NCBI GenBank assembly: GCA_022393335.1
Contig: JAJEKB010020949.1
Span: forward strand, 400,375-464,374
Origin: Macrotrachela quadricornifera
Lineage: Eukaryota; Rotifera; Eurotatoria; Philodinida; Philodinidae
DNA length: 64,000 nt
Direction: 5' to 3'
The notes under the pieces are model-generated. The model did not search any database, was not told where the DNA came from, and saw nothing but the letters and a program-made list of their open reading frames with translations. This document shows positions 47,513 through 57,856 of the stretch, one piece after another. How positions within the stretch are numbered: position 1 is the first letter of the stretch; each line of letters begins with the position of its first letter. The position numbers and the translations under genes are program-made.

Positions 47513-49318
47513 TCAAATGTTATATTATTCAACATATTTTTTTGTAGAATAAAGTTGAAACTTTGACGTATCGAATAATATTTTTAAAAAGGTTGAGAAT
47601 ATGCAGTGTTTTCTAATGTGAAATTTGTTTTATAAGATCGGTATTAAAGTGTCTGAATAATTGTTTTACATACAGTATATTAAAAATAAATATCAAAAAA
47701 GATATATAAATCATCATGGAGCTCAAAAATTTCTATTAATACATTAAACCTTTAATCAAGATGATTGGTCATTCACCTTTTCACATATTTTGTTGTGCTT
47801 AATCAACCGATTTATTCTCTCTGTCGATATTACCGATGAAAAAGGACAATTATATATTATAAATATTTGGTTTATCGTTTGAAGAGAACGCGACAAAATG
47901 AAAACGTTACTAATAGATACTGTAATCAAAATGAAGCACATCCATTGTATAATTTTCGTACATAATAAACATTTGATTTCTTTTTTAATAAGATTGATGT
48001 ATTGAATGGCAGAGAAGTATAGTTGATTATTATTCTTTTAGATTTTGTTTTTAGAAAAAAAAACGAAGAGTTACATGTTTCTTATATCAATTTTTTATCT
48101 TATTCTTATCAAAACAATTTTTATTGAATGTGATTTATTTACATCAACAACACATTTAACTAAATTATTAAATACTGAAATTGAATTAGTGAAAAAATTA
48201 GAAATTTATCTTAAACAAGAATATCAACGATTAAATCATATAGAAAAGTAATTTATTATATAAATATTATTTAATTTATTTATTTATTCATTTTTTTTAT
48301 TAAAGATTTGTTAAAATAATAAAAGATGAAATTGATCAATCAGAAGGAAATGAAGAATATTATTTTGGTAATCCAGTTAATTCACATTTACTTATTAAAC
48401 ATTTAACAATTGAATGGAATAAAATTGAGAAAATATTATCTCCAAGTAGACTAATTTTAGTATTCAAAATTCAATTTTATTATCATTTTTCTTCTATAGA
48501 TTTTTCAAAAACTATTTCTGATAATTTGTTATTTCCTTCATTTGAAGATTATACTGGTAAATGAATAATTTTATTTTTTTATTTATAATGTTTTCTATAA
48601 ACTCAATAGGATCTGCTATTGGATTAATGCGTTTACAAGATACTTATAACTTAAATCCAAGTGAATTAGCTAATGGACAAATAAGTTCAACATATAAATC
48701 AAAAAAATTAAGTGGTTAGTCAAAGATAAATGTTGTTTGTCTTTTTTTTTTGTTAAAATTTATTATTTCTAGCTTTAGAATGTTATGATTTGGGACGTGT
48801 TGCATATGAAAATAATGATTTTTATCATACATTAATGTGGATGGAAGAAGCACTCGATCATTTTGAAGATGAAACACATAACAAATCAATTAATAAAACT
48901 TATATTTTAGATTATCTTTCTTATGCAACATTTAAAGTAAAATTGATTTATTTTATTTTAATAAAATTATTTTTTTTTATTTGTTTAGCAAGGAAATATA
49001 GAACATGCTTTAGACATCACTGAAGAAATTCTTACTATCGGTATGTAAAAAAATCAAATATTTTCTTTGCTTTTTTTTCAAAATGAAAATTTTTATTTTA
49101 TCAATTAAGATCCAAATCATGTTTCAGCAAAAAAAAATAAAATTTATTATGAAAAAACTATTAGAAATCAAAAAATAATAGAACAACAACAACAACAACA
49201 AGAAAATAATCATTTAAATACAAATGATTCAATAGATCTTACATTAATTTCAACAATAAAAAAAGATAAAAATTATCCAATAAACAATCAACGACCAGAT
49301 GTTAATTCACTCACATCT
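47513..49318. repeat. Right arm of the ~1.8-kb inverted duplication
   Basis: Reverse complement of 1-1808. Homology begins at 47513, only 30 bp after the foldback element ends, and leaves the window on the other side at base 1. It covers the upstream flank and exons 1-7 of the prolyl 4-hydroxylase gene. Confidence 0.9.
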
Positions 49319-52300
49319 AAAGTATATGAATATCTTTGTCGACAAAATAGATCTCAAGTAAAAGATCAATAATAGAATAAAGAATATTTATCATTTTATA
49401 TTTCTTTTATTAGTTAGGTAATAAACGTCGATCAAAATTATTTTGTCGTTATCGTCATAATAATCATCCATATCTTATTCTACAACCAGTTAAAGAAGAA
49501 CAATTAGCAGATCAACCATATCTTCTTCTTTTTCATGATATTATTAATGATAAAGATATTCAACAAATAAAATCACTTGCTATGCCAATGGTATATATTC
49601 ATTACACAAATAACAGAAATTATATTATAGTTATGAGATGCAATTGTTCGTGAGTTTGTTGCTAGTACTTTCAAATCATTTAATTATAGAATTAGTAACA
49701 GAGACTGAAACGATACAAATATATAGAATGATCCATAAGCCTTAGACTCTCGAAAAAATTGCTCATTCTTGTCGACAATAAATTCAAAAATGTCCAAACT
49801 TTGATATCTAATTTTTTATGATAAGGCAAGATATTACCTTGAATTTTCATATCTCTTTCCCTAGAAATAAGAAAGATTCAAAGATTAATATTTTGAAAAG
49901 TTAAGTAATTAATACTGAAATCAAATATGCAGGTATACTATAAATACGTCAGTGTAATTCCATTGAATATCATTCTTCGAATATATACTTATTTTCATAC
50001 TATTCTTTGTATATGTTTTCGCGTATATTCTTGATTTATTTTTATTTTTGAATTATGACAAAAAAAATGTTAAATGTTAACCTTTATATCTCTTTTATTG
50101 CTAAGGATATAAATATGAAAAATTAGGGTAATATCTGTTTTGTTATAAGAAAGGATGAGTAATTTTTCTAACAATGGAGGTGTTCGTACTGTCCACAAGA
50201 AAAATGGCACATATTCGTGCCAAATGAAAGATCTCGCCGCCAAACTAACAAGGTTAAAATATTAGCTGCCCTTGGCTTGTCTAGGGGGAGATTGTTAAAT
50301 TTTAAATTTAGGTATAAAAATGAATCAAGAAAGGTTTTCTCTACTATTATAAGAATAAAACATGATGTTGTTCGGGTCATATGAAAGAGATACCTAACAT
50401 ACCCTATAATCGACCCGAACAATAATATACTTTACCCTTATAATAGTAGAGAAAACCTTTCTTGATTCATTTTTATACCTAAATTTAAAATTTAAAAATC
50501 TCCCTCAAGACAAGCCAATAGCAGCTAATATTTTAACCTTGTTAGTTTGTCGGCGAGATCTTTCATTTGGCCCGAATATGTGCCATTTTTCTTGCGAATA
50601 GTACAAACACCTCCATTGTTAGTAAAACTACGTTTTAATCTCAAATCAACATTTTTAATAAATGAGAGTAATTCGCCAAAAACAAACGAATTTCGTTGAT
50701 ATTGAAAACTATGTTAACTTATTATTACTTCAAATATTATATGAATAACGTTGCTCTACAGTTCGTCATGCAATATGAATATTCTAATAATGGAAGAAGA
50801 TAGACAGCTGAATTTTTAACTGGTTATGCAACTATGAGAACTAAACCTCTTATGGTAAAAATTAAATGAAAATGGATAAGTTGTTCAAAACTTATTCGTG
50901 AAGACATTTTTTAAATGTTATTCAATACAAAAAAGTGTGAATTTCTGTTACAGAGTATTACAAATAGGAGGAGAGAGTGAAAGAGAGACAAATGCATATT
51001 TTGATAGAAAGTTTCACAGTCTACGCAATGGGTTATTCGTTATGTCATCTTTCCTTTTTTCGATGATTAGAATATTTCGATTTCTTACTACATCTCATCA
51101 AAATAATGGTTTTTCATAACATAGATTTTAAAACTCAGCGATGATATGTACTAGAGAGCTGAAATTTAGTACAAATGCAGAACACTAAAACAAGTGTAAC
51201 ACATCGAAAGTTGTGGAAATCGATCTACAGAATGAAAGATTATTAGGAAAATCTAAATAGAATCCTAATCGCACAAAAGATTTCTAATTAGTTCATATAT
51301 GTTTTCTTTGTTTTGGTCGTATATCATATATAATTAATCGAATATATGTCTTTCTGATTATAATTATAGCTAGACAGATCTGAAGTTGTTAATCCTGTCA
51401 CAAATGAACCCGAGATTGCCAAATACAGAGTAAGCAAAAGGTACAAGAAAAGAAAATATTACTTCTAATTGCTATTTGTACTAATGTTAACTAGCTATTG
51501 ATTTCAAAAATGAATATTAAAAGTATTATCTTTTTAACTAATTTGATGAACTAATCATATATAAATTTATTTAATACATGCTATGTAGTATTTTCTTGCA
51601 TGTATTAATTGAAGATTTTATTATATTTTATAATTTATTATTTAAATAATTGAAATTTTAGTGCTTGGTTGGAAGATGAAGATTCACCAGCTGTAGCTCG
51701 TTTATCTCGTTTAATTGAAGCTGTAACAAATTTAAGTATGATCACAGCTGAATCACTTCAAGTATATAAATAATGTTCATATTAGATATATAAAATATAT
51801 TTATTAAATAATTAGATTGCAAATTATGGTATTGGTGGTCAATATGAACCACATTATGATCATTCACGTGTAAGTTATGGTATAAAAGAATTTTATTAGA
51901 AAATAAACTTAAATTTAGTTATCAGAACTAAATGAGACTGAAAGTTTTGAAGACGGTAAGTTTAATATTATTTATTGAAGTTTATTTCAACAGAATTTAG
52001 TTTTTAGGAGATCGTATTGCAACTTGGTTAACTTATGTAAGTTAAATATTGTTAAATTAATGTGAAAATAAATAAAATATTTCTAGTTAAGTGACGTAGA
52101 ACAAGGTGGTGCAACTGTTTTTCCTTTAAGTGGTGGTTTTACAAAACCTAAAAAAGGAAGTGCTGTATTTTGGTATAATCTTCATGCATCAGGCAAAGGT
52201 TACTATATACTATATTTTCCCCTGTACCTCTATTATATATTAATTTGATTTAGGAGATAGGCGAACTCTACATGCAGGTATGTTATTTTTTTTTGTTTTG

Positions 52301-52438
52301 TTTTTTAATAATTATTTACTTTTTTTTCCTGTTGTAGGTTGTCCTGTATTAATTGGTAATAAATGGATTGCAAATAAATGGATTCATGAACGTGGTCAAG
52401 AATTTCGTCGACCATGTTTACTTGATCCAATGGCATGA
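48075..52438 (+). CDS. P4HA: Prolyl 4-hydroxylase alpha subunit, complete
   Basis: Sixteen exons: 48075-48247, 48306-48445, 48500-48556, 48610-48714, 48773-48936, 48989-49040, 49111-49357, 49414-49590, 51370-51440, 51662-51761, 51816-51869, 51919-51955, 52008-52036, 52089-52198, 52254-52277, 52338-52438. All junctions are GT-AG and the join is 1641 nt, exactly 547 codons, which supports the model. It begins with a signal peptide (about 18 residues), then the P4Ha N-terminal domain and the TPR-like peptide-binding domain (about residues 175-245). A Gln-rich insertion is followed by the 2-oxoglutarate/Fe(II) domain. The iron ligands are visible: His-Tyr-Asp in exon 11 and His in Leu-His-Ala-Gly-Cys-Pro (exons 15-16). 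The 2-oxoglutarate Lys lies in Gly-Asn-Lys-Trp. It hydroxylates collagen-like prolines in the ER. The length of 546 matches animal family members. Intron 8 (49591-51369) is unusually large and carries a foldback repeat. Confidence 0.93.
50163..50627. repeat. Long perfect-hairpin repeat inside the large P4HA intron
   Basis: Two ~210-bp arms, about 50163-50377 and 50412-50627, are near-perfect inverted repeats separated by about 34 bases. The outer ends read TAACAATGGAGG on the left and CCTCCATTGTTA on the right. The arm tips are GTTCGGGTC / GACCCGAAC. It looks like a foldback or MITE-type insertion. The ORF 50168-50422 is an artefact of it. No clear target duplication could be picked. Confidence 0.8.
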
Positions 52439-52844
52439 AAATGGAAAATACATATTAAATTTCTTATTATTTGTTTAGACAGATTAATATTTTATTTTCA
52501 TAAGATGATTTTCTTATCTTAGTGTATGTTTATAGACATGAACTGTGTATCTAACAAAATGATAAGACAAGTTCATGAATTTCTTCTATCTAATATAGTA
52601 TTAAGCACTATAAATATTCAATGTTACGTTTTCTTTTCTTTTCTTTCGAATTTTAAAATATTAGAAAAACGAGTTTTTGTGTGTCTTTTCATATTTATAT
52701 GAATTTTTTTATTAAAATAAATAAACGAATTTTCTTTCTTTATCTTCAATTCAATTTTAAGAAATTTATAAAAATTATCCCTTCTAACTCGTACTAATCC
52801 AGACATATATTATAATTAACACTGATATGATTTGTTTTCATAGA

Positions 52845-53335
52845 AACAAGTAACGCTAGTCCGAAGACTCGCTCACCTCTTTCTCTTAAAAATCGTCTTT
52901 CTAAACTACCATCATGCTTTTGATCTATAAAATTAAAAAAACCGAAATCATATTCAAGTTCCTCGACCTCAACTGCCTTTCACAAAACTTCATAAAACCA
53001 AATGCTTTTTGTTAAAAATTTGTCGTTTGTTTCAAAAAATTGAGCTTCAAAAAATTTTCATGCAACTGACTTCAGATTTGAATTTCAGGTCCTCGATTAC
53101 CCTTCGGTCAACCCTTATACAAAAAAAGTTTTTTTTGCAAAAAAATTGATTCTTTGTGTAAAAGAAATGAATGGAAAAAAAATTCGAAAACTAACACAAG
53201 ATTTGAGTTCCGGAATCCCGATTACCCTTCGGTCAAGTTTCCTAGAAAGCATAAAAAATAATGTTTTTTTTGACCTTTTACGGACATACAATCAAGCAAG
53301 CAATCAGACAATTTATGTTTGCAAGACTCATCTCT
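52845..53335 (-). repeat. Dispersed ~125-bp-unit repeat, copy B (inverted)
   Basis: Reverse-oriented relative of the array at 5.9-6.9 kb, with fewer internal units; cores (reverse complement of GGTAATCGGG) lie near 53100 and 53220. Outer ends match: ACAAGTAACGCTAG here versus its reverse complement near 6890. The ORF 53146-53589 (+) mostly reads through it. Confidence 0.8.
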
Positions 53336-53559
53336 ATCAGAAAGAGTATAAACATCTCAGTTTTATGAACTATCACGAAAAGAAATTTGTTTACAAACTA
53401 AAGAGTTTATTATCGAATAATTTACCAATAAAATTTGTATTAATCCGCGGGTTGCCCGCGGGTAACTCGTCAGATACCAAGCCATGGATTGGCTCGCTGG
53501 TCAAAAAAAAATCTTGTCATCGACATCTCTGGTTTATAACAGTTTATAAAAAGTTTTTT

Positions 53560-54650
53560 AAGATAAATAAGAAGTTGGCCAAAAGGTGATTTCTGCAAAA
53601 ATTCCATAAGATACACTGTTGATAGGTAAACATAAACAAAAAATGTTAATGTTAACGTACTCTCAGCTAATAGTTCTGTTGCAGTATGGGCAGGAAATAC
53701 TTTTATAGAACCTGCTTGTGCACAATTCATCAGTTTATCAAATATAAAATAAGAATTTGTCAATATGCAATAAATTATTGGTGGCAGAAAAAAATCATAA
53801 TGTTTTGATGCAATTAATTTTAATGTTGAACAAAATGATTCATTATTAACTAAAGTGAGCCGACGTTCTATAAGATGTTTAAAAATAACAACATATACAA
53901 TTATAAATGAAAATGGTGTTCCTATATGATTTATATAATTAAATATAATATAGAATTGATAACTAACTGATGTAAAATTTAATAAACAAAAATTATATGA
54001 TTTATAAGTAAGTTTTTTTCGACCAAATAATATTGGTAAGATATTTGTTAATGGGACAAATATAATAATTAATATAGAACAAATAAATGAACGTTGTCTT
54101 GAATCAAAAAGACTAACTAATGAATATTCAATAAGAACACGTTCAATAGAAATACACAAACAAAACCAATATAGACAGAAAATTAATGAATCTTGAAGTA
54201 AACGTATAGTTCCACATTGTATTAAACGATTTGTTGTTGATAGTTGTTTGAAATTAAAAGCTAATTTCATAAATGCAAACACATTTTATATAATACTAAC
54301 AATTAGTCCAGCTAATGAAAATAAGACTAAATATATTCCCAGATTGGTTATACGAATTTTTTTAGAAAATAAAAATGTTTGCAATGATAATAGGTTGCTA
54401 CAAATGATATTATACCACGTAAACAAAGTATAATTGCTTCATTATATGGATTATAAAGTTTTTTTTTATTTTCTTCGGATGCTCCATTGACCCAGAGATT
54501 TTTTGAATAATATTCAATTTCACATTGGTTACCTCTAAAGCACTTGTTGCATAAACAATATGATGTTGTTGTTGTGTCATTACGTAAAAGAAAACATTTG
54601 CCATTATTTTGACAAATATTTATTAAAAATGGTATCGTTAAATTATTCAT
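53560..54650 (-). pseudogene. EGF-like plus seven-transmembrane receptor, broken
   Basis: Minus-strand 54650-54420 encodes an EGF-like module (Cys-Gln-Asn-Asn-Gly-Lys-Cys, then Cys-Leu-Cys and Gly-Asn-Gln-Cys) and the start of a first membrane helix. Then the frame shifts by one near 54405. After a Phe-Ser-Lys-Lys-Ile-Arg-Ile-Thr-Asn-Leu-Gly-Ile-Tyr block there is a TAA near 54284. From 54282 to about 53560 the frame is open and gives TM2-TM7 of a rhodopsin-like receptor. These include a Glu-Arg-Val-Leu-Ile-Glu-Tyr box after TM3 and Tyr-Leu-Ser-Thr-Val-Tyr in TM7. The natural end is unclear because the frame runs on to 53470, beyond receptor-like sequence and close to the dispersed repeat. 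EGF-7TM receptors of this kind are numerous in bdelloids, to my knowledge. Frameshift plus stop indicate a pseudogene; sequencing error is the alternative. Confidence 0.7.
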
Positions 54651-55689
54651 TAAACAGAAATATTCTTCAATAAATCATGTGCGTAACATAAAATATTTAT
54701 AAAATACGAGTAATACTCCAAATATTTTTCTCTTGTGTTCTTCAATGTATATTGTTGGAAATTTTTGTTTATATACAGATGAATAATTAATTTTATTAAT
54801 TATTTGCCAATATTCGATGATAAATATGACCAAAGAGTCAAATCTCTTTTCTTCTCTTCCAATGCGACTTTAAAAAAAACAATATCATAAAATAGTACTT
54901 AAACTATGCTCATAATACTGTTTTATTACGACGCATATGAAACTTGAAAGCTTTTAATCTATAAAACAAACACAGAAGAATTATCGAAGCCAAATAAAAG
55001 CTTGAGATAATTTACATTTTTCTTCAGCAAGGACTAATTGATCAAATTTTTCTATCTGTATTCTGTGATCTTTGGATATATTTCATATTTCAAAAAAGAA
55101 TGTTTTCTGCAAATCTTTTTTCTTTTACTATCTCTATCATAGACATAACCTTTGCCATCCCTCTTTACAATCTAAAGGATAGATAATATCAGAAAGTACT
55201 TATACCAGATTCAAGCCCATTGAAAACTATGTCTAACGGTGCAATTAGAGTAAATACTGCTGAAGCAGTTAGTAAAATACCTTTTACAATATATTAATAC
55301 GTCATGAATTACATAGCATAGAGGAATGGTATAGAAAAGATCGAAAAAAGAAATGTCGAAAAAAAAGATTGAAAAGAGAAAATGTTGACATATAGAAAGA
55401 CCGAAAAAAAATACCGACACTAAAAAGGTAGAAAAAAAGGAAGAATGATAAAAATGTCGTAAATACACAACTCACTGTGAAATGTGTTCTATTGGTTTGT
55501 ATCATCGTCTTATGGTATTCATGCGTGATTGGCTGTTCATTGTGAAAATCGAAAAACAGAAGAGGAAAGAAGATGACCATTAGTCACGGAAAGGATTAAT
55601 GAAATTTTTTGTGTTATAGATATACTAAGAGACTTTCACTGATTTATTTGCAATACACTTATATATTAACTGATTTCCCTAATTCTCAT
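54651..55689. other. Non-coding interval with A-rich low-complexity DNA
   Basis: Between about 55320 and 55460 short words such as GACCGAAAAAAAAT and GAAAAAAGA recur. The ORFs at 55211-55580 (-) are products of this composition. No gene seen. Confidence 0.45.
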
Positions 55690-56011
55690 TCTCGCAGAGA
55701 AGAGTCTAGTAAGAATAAATTGTTTTTTTGCTTGATTCCTTGTATGTCTGCACAAGGTCAAAAAAACATTCTATTAATATTTTCTATAAAGCTTAATCAA
55801 AGGGTAATTGGGGTCCAGGAATCCGAATCTGAAAAAAGTTTTTCAAAACTTTTTTCAAATCTATTTCTTTACACAAAGGATCATTTTTTTACGAAAAAAA
55901 ATTTTTTATAAGGGTTGACCAAAGGATAATCGGGGTCCAGGAATCCGAATCTGAAGTTACTTTTTTAAAATTTTTTGAAGATCAATTTTTCCAACAAAGG
56001 ACAAATTTTTA
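55690..56011 (+). repeat. Dispersed ~125-bp-unit repeat, copy C (3'-truncated)
   Basis: The left part matches 5880-6000, including the GAGAAGAGTC start. One to two internal units with GGTAATTGGGGTC and GGATAATCGGGGTC cores follow. The repeat stops abruptly at about 56011, where peptidase-like sequence begins after ~45 bases. Confidence 0.75.
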
Positions 56012-56057
56012 ATATTAATTTATTGAAAGTATTTACAAGATTTATGTTTATTGTAGG

Positions 56058-56430
56058 CTTATCAAAATTGGTTAAAACAAAATCCAAATGTTGATAAAAA
56101 ATTACCAGATTTAGATAAATATTCTCAAGAACAAATGTTCTTTATTGGATTCGCACATGGATGGTGTGCGAAATCTACTGATGCTTATGTTTTGAATAGA
56201 GTTCTTACAGATGTTCATTCTATTTGAGAATTTAGGTATTTATAAACATTTTTATTTTCTTCTTTGAAAATAGCAATACTATATATATTTGTTTGTTGTT
56301 AAAGTTCATGATCCATTATCCAATTTTTTTGAATTTGATCGAGTGTTTAACTGTACACCAGATCAAGGGAATAGTCGTGTAAGAAAATGTACTAGTTGGT
56401 GGTATGTCTTGACATTACTTGATATAAATA
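56058..56430 (+). pseudogene. M13 (neprilysin/ECE) metallopeptidase, C-terminal remnant
   Basis: After an acceptor-like TTGTAG (56052-56057) the frame reads an M13 C-terminal segment. It has a Gln-Met-Phe-Phe-Ile-Gly-Phe-Ala block, Trp-Cys and a Val-Leu-Thr-Asp-Val-His-Ser stretch, then a TGA before Glu-Phe-Arg. After a probable 67-bp intron (about 56235-56305) it continues with Asp-Pro-Leu-Ser-Asn-Phe, Phe-Asn-Cys and a Cys-x-x-Trp-Trp end. The expected stop right after the terminal Trp is absent. The zinc site (His-Glu-x-x-His) and all upstream exons are missing; sequence before 56011 is the dispersed repeat. Conclusion: a truncated, non-functional fragment of a membrane-bound zinc peptidase gene. 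Confidence 0.8.
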
Positions 56431-56880
56431 AAGTTGATTATTTGTTTTTCTTTTATTATATCATTAATCACTTTAGATGTTTGCTTGATATAACTCTGAT
56501 TATCTTTTTAATACAGTTTATCATTTGTTTGTTTGTTTTTTTTTGAATGAAATCGCATAAATATATATTCAAGAGAAAAAAATGTTGATATTGATACTAA
56601 TGATATACTATTCTAGTAAAAGCAAAATTATTATTGTGATATGGATGATGGTTCTCAAAACTCATTTTTTTGATTGCAACAGATTCTTATGAGAACGTAG
56701 AGGTATTTTTGTGACTCTTTCAAATAGTAAATTCTTTAAAAAAAATGTTTGGTTTTTTTCTTTTAAGAAAAAGAGAAGAATGTTGAAGTTATCAATTCTA
56801 TAACGCTTTAGATAATCAAGTGTAAATATCTGAATCAATTTTATTTATTTTCTTTTTTAGAAGAGAGGGGTTGTAGATAT

Positions 56881-57837
56881 ACCCCTGGAAAGCAAAAGTT
56901 AGTCACTATTTTTGTCCTCTCTTAACACTCGAAAACGACTTATTGGTAAACTAATTGTGCCATTCGACAATAGCCCTTGTCGACCTCTACCAAAATACGG
57001 CTTTTGATCATATCTGGCTTTCATATGATGGAAAATTAATCAAACGGAATGAAGATGAGACGAAAGTAAGATTTCCAAAATGTCGATTTTCTTATTCCGT
57101 TCGCATTTAGTATTTTTAATAGATCTTTGGTTAGAAAAGAAGTTTTTGACAAAGTAAGTAGATATTCTGATAGCCCTGAAAATTCTCTACAAAATAGATA
57201 TTTCATTATAATATAACTATTCCTCCTCAGAATACAATACCACAAAAAATGAAAATTTTTCAGCGTGACCATTTTAAAAAAGCGTATTTTTTTCGAAGTT
57301 TTTATTCATATTGTTACTTTTCTACTGATCAGTTTTACCAAATAGAACTAGATCTTTTTGTAGTTCATCGAATTAGCTATCACATTGTATGTTTTTGTTT
57401 GTCATGAATATATATGAAAACTTCGAAAAAAATATGCTTTTTCAAAATGGTCATGCTGAAAAATTTTCATTTTTTGTGATATTGTATTCTGAGGAGGAAT
57501 AGATGTATTATAATGAAATATCTATCTTATACAGAATTTTCAGGGGTATCAGAACATCCACTTAATTTGTCAAAAACTTCTTCTTTAATCAAAGATCCAT
57601 CAAAAATACTAAATGTGAACGGAATAAGAAAATCGACTTTTGTAAATCTCACTTTCGTCGCATCTTCATTCTACTTGATTAACTTTCCATCGTATGAAAG
57701 CCATATATGATCAAAAGCCATATTTTTGTAGAGGTCGACAAGGGCTATCGTCGAATGGCACAACTAGTTTCCCAATAAGTCGTTTTCGAGTGTAAAGAGA
57801 GGACAAACATAGTGGTTAACTTTTGCTTTTCAGGAGT
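56881..57837. mobile_element. Foldback element, copy 2
   Basis: Same family, arm layout and length as 46527-47483; ends CCCCTGGAAAGCAAAA and CTTTTCAGGAGTATA. The ~110-bp central spacer is in the opposite orientation relative to copy 1 when the arms are aligned. The ORFs at 57036-57272 and 57513-57710 are mirror readings of the arms. Confidence 0.85.
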
Positions 57838-57856
57838 ATATATAAAAAGAGAATGA

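Noticed and set aside
1381..47941. Matching 61-codon ORFs at 1381-1566 (+) and 47756-47941 (-)
   Set aside because: Both lie in the duplicated upstream flank of P4HA. The similarity comes from the segmental duplication, and the peptide resembles nothing known.
46682..57710. Similar 60-80-codon ORFs at 46682, 47056, 57036 and 57513
   Set aside because: They are mirror readings of the foldback arms, with no independent coding signal.
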